A stretch of DNA of 64,000 nucleotides, from the NCBI RefSeq assembly GCF_907164905.1, contig NZ_CAJRAF010000002.1, positions 3,682,001 through 3,746,000 on the forward strand, given 5' to 3'. The position numbers and the translations under genes were made by a program. Below are positions 1-9,043 of this stretch, one piece after another (within the stretch, counting starts at the first letter, position 1; the number at the start of each line of letters is the position of its first letter). Under the pieces are notes generated by a model. The model did no database searches and was not told the DNA's origin. It saw only the letters and a list, made by a program, of their open reading frames with translations. This stretch comes from Dyadobacter sp. CECT 9275. GTDB lineage: Bacteria > Bacteroidota > Bacteroidia > Cytophagales > Spirosomataceae.

Positions 1-444
1 CGCTGCTTCGTTCACCGCGTCCGCAATTTTTTTTACACAGCCATCAAGGTATTTCATATCTGCAAAGGATTCGCCCTTTTCATTGGGGAAGCCGTAGGCA
101 TCAGGGCCACTGTGCGTATGTGTCGCGCCTATCAGAATATTTTCCGGCTTTATTCCCTTGATCAGCGCACGGGACCTGTTGCCCAAAGCGGCCGGCCAGC
201 CGAGGTTATCCACATTCACAATGGCAACCTTGGTATCTCCTTTTTGGAATACCAGTGCCCTCACAAACAGATCTCCGTTCTTTTCAGTTGTTTTTTTCGG
301 GGTTCCGATCCCACCTGAAACAGGCAGCAGCGGGTCGGGAGTAATGTTTCGAAGTGCAGCGCCCACTTTGAAGTGCTGGGCGTAACTCACCAGCGTAACA
401 TGGCAAATAAAATAAAGAAGGGTTATAAGTTTTTTCTTGTTCAT
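1..444 (-). CDS. Neutral/alkaline ceramidase-like secreted protein (partial, cut by window edge)
   Basis: Reading the minus strand from the ATG at 444 gives a signal peptide (MNKKKLITLLYFICHVTLVSYAQ-like, ending at about residue 23) followed by a mature start with the motif VGAALRNITPDPLLPVSGG and then GATHTHSGP near residue 110. The HTHSGP motif is the metal-binding signature of the neutral/alkaline non-lysosomal ceramidase family, whose members hydrolyse N-acyl linkages of ceramide-like lipids outside the cytoplasm. The frame is open to base 1, so only about 148 N-terminal residues are present and the C-terminal part is unseen. It is the fourth gene of the minus-strand operon, 77 bp after SusD, which suggests its substrate or product is handled by that transporter. 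Many Bacteroidetes members of this family are uncharacterised, so the substrate is not certain. Confidence 0.75.
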   Translation of the reverse strand, partial: MNKKKLITLLYFICHVTLVSYAQHFKVGAALRNITPDPLLPVSGGIGTPKKTTEKNGDLFVRALVFQKGDTKVAIVNVDNLGWPAALGNRSRALIKGIKPENILIGATHTHSGPDAYGFPNEKGESFADMKYLDGCVKKIADAVNEAA

Positions 445-521
445 GGGCGCAAGTTGTTATTTAAATGCGGGTGATTTTTCAATCACCCGCATCGTTATTT
501 TGTTCCAATCTTATTCATGTC

Positions 522-2177
522 CTAGTAAGGCTTTCCTGTTCCTTCCAACAACCATGTTTTTGACCATGCGCTGTTATTAGTAGGGTCACTACCTGCGTAT
601 GATGTACGCACCAGGCCGCTTATGGCTGCATTAGCATTGTCGGTATTGGTGTTTAAGTCATCATTAAGGCTATAGTAAAAACGAAGTGGCAAAACTGACC
701 TTGCGGCCGAAGGGCCAGCCTTTAATACGGGCAAGCCTGTCCTGCGCCAGTCGAACCAGGATTCGGCTGCCGCGCTCCAGCTGGCGATCCATTTTTGTTG
801 CATGATGCTTTGAAGACCATTATAAGGCGCACCAGCAATGTAATTGGCAAAACCCGCACCAACGCCCCATGCGTTAAACGATTCCTGAATTCCTTTTGCA
901 TAATACGTTTCTGCTCCCGTAATCCATGTATAGGATGCTGCTTCAGCCAAAATGAAATTTACTTCGGCTGCTGATAGAAGTCGCATCTTTAACAAATCAC
1001 CTGAAGCATTTTTGTACATGCTGTTTATTTGCGATATGTGCGGGTTGTAGCGACCTTGCCCACTTACTCCACCTTCCATTTGAAGATTGTAAAACATTGC
1101 CCCTCCAATGGCAGGAGGAATACCAATGTAATCGGTGGCGTAATTTATTGGAGTGCCGTAGGTGGTTTCATAATTTTTAGCTATGTCAGCCGAAATCTCC
1201 CATGTTTTACCGTCGGTGCTGGCCCTGCTAACATTTGTACCGGCTACCAGCACGAGTGGCTGCGGCACTTTATCGAACCAAACGGCAATGCGCGGGTCCT
1301 TTAAACTTTTAAGCGCTTCTACCAATGTGGAAGCTGGTTTTCTGCGCATATATTCGCCATCGGGTGCGGTACTAAACACCATGTTTGTTGGCCATGCCGC
1401 GTTGGCTGTTCCCGGGTAGCTGACATTGGCATCGTCTGCGGCTGAGGTAATCAGCGGATACTTCGCCGGGTCAGAAGCAATTTTAACAATACCTGTTTTG
1501 GCAAAATCGGCTTCTTTGGCCTGCAGGCGCATATAATAACGCAGTGCCAGGGAATTGGCAAACTTTCTCCATTTGGACACATTGCCTGCAAACAGGACAT
1601 CCTGAGTTGCGTTGATAGGCTGGCCGCCTTCTTGCGACAAAAGTGTGTTGGCAGTTTCAAGGTCGGTAAGAATACCGTGATAAATATCCCGCTGCTTATC
1701 AAACACAGGTTTGAAATACTTTGAACCTTCTTCCGCACGCAACGCCTCTGTATAAGGAGCATCGCCCCAAAGGTCGGCGATCATACCATAGGTGTAGGCT
1801 TTCATAATCAGCGCTACGCCTTCATGGTACTTATATCCGTCTTTCACCGCTTTTTTTTGCAACTCATCGGCATTGCGCAAAATTCCATAGTAGCCTGTCC
1901 AAGTCTGGCCGGGCGAAGCCCAGTCGTAAGAATTGAAACCACTTTGCCAACCTGTTTTCTGCATGTGCTGCATGACTCCGGCAAGGTCTCCAAAACCCAG
2001 ATCAACTACCTGACTACCCAGCATGGTGATTACAGTTGGTAATAACAAGTTGAGGTCGGTTGTTTCCGGGGACGGCGAATTGGGGTTAACATTTAAATCG
2101 TCCAAGTCTTTACATGCACCAAGCATTAAAAGTAAACTCAGCGATAGGGATATGATCTTATAACTAAACTTTTTCAT
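522..2177 (-). CDS. SusD/RagB-family outer-membrane nutrient-binding lipoprotein (SusD-like_2 type)
   Basis: The product is about 551 residues. The ATG at 2177 is preferred over an upstream in-frame start because it places a lipoprotein signal at the N-terminus (MKKFSYKIISLSLSLLLMLGAC, lipobox LGAC). The mature start DLDDLNVNPNSPS is typical of SusD-like_2 proteins, as are the motifs YYGILRNADELQKKA (TPR-like helical region) and the C-terminal SWSAAAESWFDWRRTGLP. Members sit on the cell surface as a lid over the SusC barrel and capture ligand. It starts 17 bp after the SusC stop, so the two are co-transcribed. The ligand cannot be told from sequence; the neighbouring ceramidase-like gene hints at a lipid-linked or amino substrate (inference). 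Confidence 0.93.
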   Translation of the reverse strand: MKKFSYKIISLSLSLLLMLGACKDLDDLNVNPNSPSPETTDLNLLLPTVITMLGSQVVDLGFGDLAGVMQHMQKTGWQSGFNSYDWASPGQTWTGYYGILRNADELQKKAVKDGYKYHEGVALIMKAYTYGMIADLWGDAPYTEALRAEEGSKYFKPVFDKQRDIYHGILTDLETANTLLSQEGGQPINATQDVLFAGNVSKWRKFANSLALRYYMRLQAKEADFAKTGIVKIASDPAKYPLITSAADDANVSYPGTANAAWPTNMVFSTAPDGEYMRRKPASTLVEALKSLKDPRIAVWFDKVPQPLVLVAGTNVSRASTDGKTWEISADIAKNYETTYGTPINYATDYIGIPPAIGGAMFYNLQMEGGVSGQGRYNPHISQINSMYKNASGDLLKMRLLSAAEVNFILAEAASYTWITGAETYYAKGIQESFNAWGVGAGFANYIAGAPYNGLQSIMQQKWIASWSAAAESWFDWRRTGLPVLKAGPSAARSVLPLRFYYSLNDDLNTNTDNANAAISGLVRTSYAGSDPTNNSAWSKTWLLEGTGKPY

Positions 2178-2194
2178 ACACTTTCTCTTTCTGA

Positions 2195-5100
2195 TTAGAA
2201 TGTAAAACCAACTTTGAAACCAACAGGCACAATCCACGGGCTAACGTTATAGCGTTCAACTCCCTGAAACAATCCGCTACCTGAGGGTTGGAAGGCGCGT
2301 TCAGGGTCAACACCAAACCCTTTCTTTGTCCATACCATAATGTTACGACTGTAAATTCCAATGTAAGCATTGTCCATTTTCGCTTTCTTTACCCATGCTC
2401 TCGGAAGGTCATAACTCAACGAAATTTCCCGAAGTTTGAGGTAATCGGCATCAAACACCGCGTAAGAACCAACCGACCAAAGGTTACTTGCGCCCCACGG
2501 TTCAAATATGGTTCCGGGGTTTCCAAGATTTTCCTGATAAAGTGTAAAACGTCCATCCGCGCCCATTTCGCCAAACACACCGGGATAGAAAACACCGTCC
2601 ATATTGCCAGGGAAAGGCATATTAGAACTTTCCGGGAAGCCTCCTGTCGCTGGTGTTGGGCCACCGATTGGATAAACACGTTCTGGTGTAATTAACGTAC
2701 TGGCATTTTTAACTACCCAGTCGCGGAGTGCGTCGCTGGGTCCACCTGCCACACCTGGAGTAACGGTTTTGTCTGCCCAGTATTGGGTAAGCATGTCATC
2801 ATTCATGTAACGGAAAGTTTGCGATACAAATTGCCCGCCATGGCGCCAGTCGAACGTCATGCCAAGTGTAAAGCCTTTCCAAGTGAGTGAGCTTTGCAAA
2901 CCCATGATAAATTTAGGGTTGTAGTTGCCGGTTTTGGAATAAATGTTTGAGTTGGTCAATTCCGGGTCATCACTGAAATTTCCGGTTTTCGGATTTCCGG
3001 GAATAATCGGGTAACCATAGTAGGGTGATTCTTTATCGGTAACGCGCAGTGTTTTGCGTGTATATAAATTACCTAATAAACCATCGGCTTTAGAGCCATC
3101 TGGCAAAGTTGCTCCTTTGACATATCCCCGGTTCGCAACGTTGGCCTGGTTCCATGGTTCAACATAGGGGATACCATCTGCAAGCTCCAATATCTTGGTT
3201 TGGTTTTTGGTAAAGTTCAGGTTCAAATCCCAATTCCAGTCGGCAGTCTTGATGGGTGTGCCGCCAATCATCAGTTCAACCCCTCTGCTTTGCAGCAACC
3301 CTGCATTGATGTTAATGGTTGTGGCCCCTGTTGATGGCGCAAGCGGTACCGGGAAAATCTGTTTACGGTCGTTCATGATGTAATAGGTTCCGTCAAAGCG
3401 AACACGACCTCCAAACATCTTGGCTTCCACACCGTATTCCTGCGAAGTAATTTGCTCAGGTTTCAGATTAGGGTTAAGTAAGCCCGATTGTTTGTTCAAC
3501 ATAATAGCCTCGCCCCAGTTGCCTCCGTTGGCATAAACCTGCAACAATCTGTAAGGATCAGTATCGTACCCTGTGCGTGCCACGCCTCCCCGTACTTTCA
3601 GCATGTCAACATGGTTCATTGGTATGAATTCATTAATCAACACGCTTAGTGAAGCAGATGGATAGAAGAATGAGCGGTTGGCCGCTGGCAACGTGCTGCT
3701 CCAGTCGTTACGGGCGGTCAAATCGAGGTAAATCGCTTCTTTCCAGGCTATGTTGGCTGTTCCGTAAACACTGTTCACTTGTTTTTCGTAACGGGCCGAG
3801 CTATAATTCAATGCAGTATTGGAAATGTTACTTAAGGTGTATAGGTTGGGTATAATCAAACCTGCACCTGTTTTTGCCGAGTTGCTGACGTTGGACGATT
3901 TGCTGTAACGCACATTGCCACCTGCCGAAATATTCACATCGAAATCACCAAATTTGTCTTTGTACGAAAGCAAAGCATCGTTGTTGCGTTCAAAATTGTT
4001 GCTGTTGCTGATACCGTAAGACCCGTTCTTCGGCTCCTGTGAATAGCCCTGCCCGATTTTTGATTCCCGCAATTCGTCCAGTTTATCGACGGTCATCCGT
4101 GCCATCAGCGAAAGTTTCGAGCTGAAGTTATACGTGGCCATGATGTTCCCGAAAATCTGATTACGGTTAAAACTGTTGTTGACATCATTGGCCAGCATCC
4201 ACGGATTGTTGCTGTCGCCCGGCAACAGGTTTTTAATGGTATTTCCCTGCCCGATGTTATAATCCTTCAAATCCATGATATTGACATAAGCGGGAGTGAC
4301 GTAAGCCCATTGCAGGGGGTTTGTGCCACGGTCGCCTGAAGCCCTGTTTTTAGCAAAGCTGTTCACATAGTTGATGTCGGTGCTAACGGTAAGTTTTTCG
4401 GTGAGCTTTGATGAAAGCGACAACGATAAATTATTCCGGTTAAGGTCGGTGTTCGGAATCAGCCCTTTGTTTTTCATGCTGGTTACACCGATGCGCGTGT
4501 TTACCATCTTTCCCCCGTTGGTTACCTGTACCGAGTTAGTCGTGGTGAAGCCGTAATCCCTGAGGAAATTTTTTACATTGTTGGGATACGACTTCAATTC
4601 GATCGGAATTGGTTTTCCGTTCGCATCCAGAGGAGAGTTCCATTGGATTGCATAATAACCTTTATCCAATTCAGCACCCAAACCGAATGGTGATATCAAT
4701 GGGGACATGATCTGGCTGCCACCGTTTTGCTCAGGGGTAGAGACAACATAACCACCATACTGCTTTTGCACTCCTAAATAGCGCTGCGGTACATCGAAAG
4801 TATTATTGGTTGATACACTCACTTTCATTCCCTGGCCATCTTTTGCCTTTTTGGTGGTGATGAGCATAACGCCGTTAGAGGCACGCGAACCGTAAAGTGC
4901 CGTGGCGCTTGCACCTTTCAATACCGATACGCTTTCGATACTTTCAGGGTCAATATCTGAAATGGCATTCCCGTAATCCACCGTGCTGTTGCCGCTGCCG
5001 AAACCTCCCACGTTGTTGGCACTGTTAAACATGGGCACACCATCAACCACATATAAAGGTTGGTTATCATTGCTCAGTGATTTTGCACCGCGGATAACCA

Positions 5101-5602
5101 CATTAATGGTGGAGCCCGCACCGCCGGTTTCGTTGATGGTTACCCCGGCTACTTTACCTTGCATAGCCGTTAAAAAGTTTTCGCGTGCCACTTTGGTAAA
5201 TTCAGGACCGGCCACTTTGCCGATGGCATAACCCAGCGATTTTTCTTCGCGCTGAATACCCAGAGCCGTTACCACTACTTCCCTTAGTTCATTCACATCG
5301 GTTTCTAAACTTACATCAATGATGCTTCGTGAACCTACGGTTACTTCCTGTGTTTTGTAACCAATGAATGAAAAGACGAGTACATCGTTGGGACCAACGG
5401 AAAGGGTATATTTCCCGCTGGCATCGGCGCTTGTTCCTGTGGTAGTTCCTTTTTTAAGGATACTGGCACCAGGAATAGTCGCATTGTTTGAATCGGTTAC
5501 TTTTCCTGATACGGTTCGTTGCTGCGCTTGCGCGTTATAGAACAATGTCAGGAAAAGAATAACCAAAACCGACTTCATCATGTTTTGACAGAATTGTTTC
5601 AT
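2195..5602 (-). CDS. SusC/RagA-family TonB-linked outer-membrane transporter
   Basis: 1135 residues, a normal length for SusC. The order seen is: signal peptide (to about residue 26, ending NAQAQ); carboxypeptidase-regulatory-like domain (about 30-110: VSGKVTDSNNATIPGAS ... FIGYKTQEV); TonB plug domain with the SusC signature PLYVVDGVP (about residue 185); then a long beta-barrel ending in an aromatic residue (VGFKVGFTF). The family imports oligomeric nutrients across the outer membrane using TonB energy together with a SusD lipoprotein. It lies between the PKD lipoprotein (24 bp upstream) and susD (17 bp downstream). No anti-sigma-interacting N-terminal extension is present, so sigma/anti-sigma control is not suggested. 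Confidence 0.95.
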   Translation of the reverse strand: MKQFCQNMMKSVLVILFLTLFYNAQAQQRTVSGKVTDSNNATIPGASILKKGTTTGTSADASGKYTLSVGPNDVLVFSFIGYKTQEVTVGSRSIIDVSLETDVNELREVVVTALGIQREEKSLGYAIGKVAGPEFTKVARENFLTAMQGKVAGVTINETGGAGSTINVVIRGAKSLSNDNQPLYVVDGVPMFNSANNVGGFGSGNSTVDYGNAISDIDPESIESVSVLKGASATALYGSRASNGVMLITTKKAKDGQGMKVSVSTNNTFDVPQRYLGVQKQYGGYVVSTPEQNGGSQIMSPLISPFGLGAELDKGYYAIQWNSPLDANGKPIPIELKSYPNNVKNFLRDYGFTTTNSVQVTNGGKMVNTRIGVTSMKNKGLIPNTDLNRNNLSLSLSSKLTEKLTVSTDINYVNSFAKNRASGDRGTNPLQWAYVTPAYVNIMDLKDYNIGQGNTIKNLLPGDSNNPWMLANDVNNSFNRNQIFGNIMATYNFSSKLSLMARMTVDKLDELRESKIGQGYSQEPKNGSYGISNSNNFERNNDALLSYKDKFGDFDVNISAGGNVRYSKSSNVSNSAKTGAGLIIPNLYTLSNISNTALNYSSARYEKQVNSVYGTANIAWKEAIYLDLTARNDWSSTLPAANRSFFYPSASLSVLINEFIPMNHVDMLKVRGGVARTGYDTDPYRLLQVYANGGNWGEAIMLNKQSGLLNPNLKPEQITSQEYGVEAKMFGGRVRFDGTYYIMNDRKQIFPVPLAPSTGATTININAGLLQSRGVELMIGGTPIKTADWNWDLNLNFTKNQTKILELADGIPYVEPWNQANVANRGYVKGATLPDGSKADGLLGNLYTRKTLRVTDKESPYYGYPIIPGNPKTGNFSDDPELTNSNIYSKTGNYNPKFIMGLQSSLTWKGFTLGMTFDWRHGGQFVSQTFRYMNDDMLTQYWADKTVTPGVAGGPSDALRDWVVKNASTLITPERVYPIGGPTPATGGFPESSNMPFPGNMDGVFYPGVFGEMGADGRFTLYQENLGNPGTIFEPWGASNLWSVGSYAVFDADYLKLREISLSYDLPRAWVKKAKMDNAYIGIYSRNIMVWTKKGFGVDPERAFQPSGSGLFQGVERYNVSPWIVPVGFKVGFTF

Positions 5603-5625
5603 AATAAAAATGTATAGGGTTGTGA

Positions 5626-6582
5626 TTATTCTGTTACAGCTTCAAAAGAAAGTATCAGTGCATGTGTATTAACACCCACGGCTTTGTCGCTTGCGGCCAT
5701 GAACATAATGAGTTGCATACGTGTGTTAGAAATAGACCTCATGACCACTTTACGTTGAAAATCGCGGAAGCCGATAAACTCGGTTCCTGAAAAATCAAGT
5801 GTTTTAGCGCCTTTAAACGTAATACCCGCGCTACTGTAAGCCGAAGTAACTTTGAAATCTTCGCTTTCCACGAAAGTGAATTTGGCATCGGCCTGGGGTG
5901 TGTACTTGGCAATGCAAAGCCCATAGGTTGCGTTACCAACCAATACATTGGCAGGATAGCCACCTGTGGCAATTTGATAAACAAGGCCACCAAATGCCCC
6001 TCCATCGGCTTTCACATCATGCACATATTTACCGTCATAGAAAAAGGTATAAGTGTCATCATAAATAGCTCCCATATTAAATGTGCTTGAGGCAAAAATT
6101 CCGTCAGGAATAGGATTGTAAGGAGTAGCACTTGTGAAAGTGGCATCTGCGTTAGCAAGGTAGTCGCCTGCGGCAGTATGGGCTTTTGTCAATTTCCATT
6201 TTTTACCCGCATAACCAGCTGTGGTGTGGTCTCCGACAAGGTAATCGTAAGGTCTTAAATCCACAGCAAGGTTAACACTTTTGGTGATGGTTTCTCCACC
6301 ACTGCTCTTGGCTGTAAGCTTGGCCACATAGTACCCTCCTGCTGCATAAACGTGAACAGGATTTTGTTCGGTGCTGGTTTTGCCATCGCCAAAATCCCAC
6401 GACCAACTTACGGCACTATGGGTAAGTCCCTGAAAAGCCACCTGCCTACCCTGAAGCGTGTTGTAAATCTCCGCGTGGAACGGAAATACTGGATTATCAT
6501 TATCATCATCGCACGATGACACCAGGGTGAACATCGCTGCCATGAGAATGACAGACATTAATTTAGGCACAAGTTTTTGCAT
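5626..6582 (-). CDS. PKD-domain surface lipoprotein
   Basis: 318 residues with a lipoprotein signal peptide (lipobox LVSSC, followed by an acidic DDDNDN stretch that commonly directs surface export in Bacteroidetes). Residues about 40-105 form a PKD domain (SWSWDFGDGKTSTEQNPVHVYAAGGYYVAKLTA). The rest is a beta-rich domain with GKKWKLTKAHTAAGDYL and an ending like that of SusE/SusF-type or glucan-binding lipoproteins in sus operons. No catalytic motif was recognised; a carbohydrate- or ligand-binding accessory role is inferred. It is the first gene of the operon, 23 bp before SusC, an unusual place because such accessory lipoproteins normally follow SusD. Confidence 0.8.
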   Translation of the reverse strand: MQKLVPKLMSVILMAAMFTLVSSCDDDNDNPVFPFHAEIYNTLQGRQVAFQGLTHSAVSWSWDFGDGKTSTEQNPVHVYAAGGYYVAKLTAKSSGGETITKSVNLAVDLRPYDYLVGDHTTAGYAGKKWKLTKAHTAAGDYLANADATFTSATPYNPIPDGIFASSTFNMGAIYDDTYTFFYDGKYVHDVKADGGAFGGLVYQIATGGYPANVLVGNATYGLCIAKYTPQADAKFTFVESEDFKVTSAYSSAGITFKGAKTLDFSGTEFIGFRDFQRKVVMRSISNTRMQLIMFMAASDKAVGVNTHALILSFEAVTE

Positions 6583-7347
6583 AGTATAGATATATTGGGT
6601 TTAAATTTAATCTGATGATTGTTTGATTAAGGTTGATACTTTTTCACCGTACTCTTCCTTACACTGCCATTGGTTTCGTTTCTTGTCGTAGCTTGCTTCG
6701 ATGCATATTGGTTCATTGGGGTTTGAGAAGATTAAAGGGGCAATGTTACAAAAAGGCAAAAAGTGATCGTTGGTTTGGTATATTATCATTATGTTATGTA
6801 TGCATACTATTTTGGTCCTTAAGAAAACCTTATACCCGACGAAGGCAGCCGGATCAACGTGTACTTTTGGTATTACTATTAATTCGCATTTAAGTACTAT
6901 CGATAATAAAAAAAATTAGTACACCAGAGTGGAAATACTGTAATCATGTTTTATATAAAGATAAACATGATTACCGCATGCGGTCAACAGTATTGCCCGA
7001 ATGATTTTATGGGCAATGTTATGGCAACGCCACCCGTTATGAAACCGTGGTATCGGAGAAAGCAGCATATAATACAACATACTGAATCTGCCGCAGGAAT
7101 ATCACCCAACAGCAAAAACGCTGAACTACCACAACGAAGGGACTGGCAGCAAACTACCCATGCAGAACAACGTGGTCAACACTAAATACGCCGACGCTTT
7201 CGAATATAACAATGGCAACTATCTTACCCGAGTGATGCGGCAGGGGGATTAATTAACCATGCAGTCACTAACCCGCACGGTGCGATGAAACATCTACAAT
7301 TCATGCAGAGGCTGGAAAATAATAAGAATTTTTTCCGAACATTGAGT
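6583..7347. other. Intergenic region without a convincing gene; possible decayed coding remnant at 7090-7251
   Basis: About 760 bp between the PKD lipoprotein operon and the next gene. It must contain the operon promoter on the minus strand, but I could not find a clear TAnnTTTG box. A short plus-strand frame at about 7090-7251 reads LNYHNEGTGSKLPMQNN ... FEYNNGNYLTRVMRQGD before a stop. It looks like the tail of a larger protein, possibly of Rhs/YD-repeat type, but is too short to assign. Base composition is AT-rich compared with the flanking operons. Confidence 0.3.
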
Positions 7348-7692
7348 ATGGAAAATTTTAATAAAAGTGTCTGGAATAGGTTATACAATGACGGAGAACA
7401 TGTAGCCACGGAATTAGAAGCAATTCTTCCGGGATGCAGACGTTGGGTTGCAATCTATAAAGCCAAGCCGGAACATCCTTTATTGCCATGGAAAAGGCCG
7501 GAATATAAATACTCAATATTATATTTTGAGTTAAAACAAGAATTGATAGATGAATATTTCTCTGAGGAAGACAAACAAAGGCAAAGGACGTTTTATGTCG
7601 ATAATGAGGATGAATTATTTGCCATTTTACATGAACAGGGGGTAGATCTATCTTCATTTACATATCCTTGGAAGTGTGATTATCCTTTGTAA
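7348..7692 (+). CDS. Hypothetical small acidic protein, possibly a toxin-immunity protein
   Basis: 114 residues from the ATG at 7348 (MENFNKSVWNRLYNDGEHV); an upstream in-frame ATG at 7285 is possible but adds a low-quality segment. The protein is soluble, with no signal or membrane helix, and has the length, high charge and aromatic ending (SFTYPWKCDYPL) often seen in polymorphic-toxin immunity proteins. It follows a possible decayed tail of a larger protein and is more AT-rich than the neighbours, both common for immunity genes left behind after toxin loss. I do not recognise a family; the immunity role is inference. It converges with the AraC regulator, whose stop lies 7 bp away. Confidence 0.55.
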   Translation: MENFNKSVWNRLYNDGEHVATELEAILPGCRRWVAIYKAKPEHPLLPWKRPEYKYSILYFELKQELIDEYFSEEDKQRQRTFYVDNEDELFAILHEQGVDLSSFTYPWKCDYPL

Positions 7693-7699
7693 GGAACAT

Positions 7700-8566
7700 T
7701 CACGACGCAGTATCCCGCCGGTATACCAGAGGACTTTTCCCGGTGATCCGTTTAAAGAATTTGTTGAAATTGGTCAGGCTCTGAAAGCCTGACTCATAGC
7801 AAACCTGTGAAATATTGAGTTCGTTCTGCTGCAACAACTTACAGGCGTGGCCGATCCGGATCTCGTTCACAAACCAGAAGAAATTCTTCTGGGTCTGTTT
7901 TTTAAAATAACGGCAAAAAGCATTAGGTGACATATTGGCCACACTGGCCGCTTCTTCCAGCCTGATCTGAGTCGAAAAATTTTTCATCACATACTCATAT
8001 ACATGGTTGAGCCGGACGGTCTCCTGCTCGTTGTACATGTTGAGATAATTGCTGCTTGAAAGCAACTGATACTCCTCCGTTTCCGACAACTCATATAGAA
8101 TAGAAAAGAGGCTGACCGTTTTTTTGAGACCTTCGGCAAAATAGATTTCGGAAGCCAACCTACCCATCCGTTCCCTAACACCCCCTGTAAACTTCACGCC
8201 GCGGCGGGCATTTTCGAGCAATTTCCGAAGACGGACAGTCTGCGGCAGGCGAAGTATCTCGTTTTCCAGCCAGGTTTTTCTCAGATAGATCACCGCCGAG
8301 CGCGCGTGCAAGTCGTTTCTTCCCTCATAATATTCCTTCTCGTTAAGCCAGGCATGAGGCAGGTCGGGGCCAACCAGCACCAGGTCGCCGTCGCTGAAAC
8401 TTTCGACATGGTCACCGATAATCCGTTTCCCGCTGCTTTCCTTCACCAGGACAATCTCGTAGTCCTTATGAAAATGATGCGTGTTATTAAAATAGGGAGC
8501 ATTGATCTCCTTGATCATGAAGGAGTCAGTAAGCGTATAATCAAGGTCAATCAGCAGCGGCTTCAT
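7700..8566 (-). CDS. AraC-family transcriptional regulator
   Basis: 288 residues. The N-terminal half is a cupin-like ligand-sensing domain (HHFHKDYEIVLVKESSGKRIIGDH ... FSDGDLVLVGPDLPHAWLN), and residues about 185-288 are a double helix-turn-helix AraC DNA-binding domain (LEEAASVANMSPNAFCRYFKKQTQ ... ICYESGF-like segment QVCYESGFQSLTNFNKFFKRITGKSP). The cupin with a PHAWLN motif is the type found in regulators of sugar-utilisation genes. It is divergent from the glycosidase operon that starts at 9044, with about 480 bp between, and probably controls that operon in response to a released sugar (inference from position). Confidence 0.9.
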   Translation of the reverse strand: MKPLLIDLDYTLTDSFMIKEINAPYFNNTHHFHKDYEIVLVKESSGKRIIGDHVESFSDGDLVLVGPDLPHAWLNEKEYYEGRNDLHARSAVIYLRKTWLENEILRLPQTVRLRKLLENARRGVKFTGGVRERMGRLASEIYFAEGLKKTVSLFSILYELSETEEYQLLSSSNYLNMYNEQETVRLNHVYEYVMKNFSTQIRLEEAASVANMSPNAFCRYFKKQTQKNFFWFVNEIRIGHACKLLQQNELNISQVCYESGFQSLTNFNKFFKRITGKSPLVYRRDTAS

Positions 8567-8755
8567 GAGCGACAGTTTTCAGGGCTCAATAGTACTAATA
8601 TTACCATCATTAACGCAATTCTGCCGCCATAATACCCTTTATTGGGTTGAATAGTGCCGAAACAAGGTAATATAGGAAGAATCGAACCATTGGTAATGTG
8701 CTAGTTTTGTTGTGATAATACCATTGCATTTCACAGGTTCTCCGTACTATCTGAA

Positions 8756-9043
8756 TATATGATGAAAAGAGCCGGGAGAACGGACGCCGTTACTACTCTC
8801 TTCAGTGGAGGCGTACGCTCGGTGGCTGCCGTGGATATGCAGAAAGAGGTGAATCTTTCCAGGGGCCGACCCTGCAGGCCAGGACATGGTCTATATCGCG
8901 GTTGTCAACGTACTACTCCTGTCTGCAGAAGCGAGGAACAAAGTGTATACCATAACCCATGCAGCATGCGACCGAACGGTTATGGCAACAGAGGGAGTCG
9001 ACCGGGTAAAATTGGGTATGGTTTTATCAAGATAAAATTTAAT
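8756..9043 (+). pseudogene. Possible decayed fragment of a GH2-type C-terminal domain upstream of the glycosidase operon
   Basis: This stretch lies in front of the true start at 9044 and is open in more than one frame. One frame (about 8873-9040) reads ADPAGQDMVYIAVVNV ... AEARNKVY ... and ends at TAA. This resembles the ADG-QDL-xxVTV signature of the DUF4982/Ig-like C-terminal region of GH2 enzymes, but with frame breaks and weak conservation. No start codon or complete domain is present. If real, it is a remnant of another glycosidase gene of the same locus; it could equally be a chance open frame. Confidence 0.25.

Noticed and set aside
8759..9043. N-terminal extension of the propeller gene at 9044
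   Set aside because: The extension is Arg/Gly-rich without family features and precedes a clear signal peptide; the ATG at 9044 is the better start.
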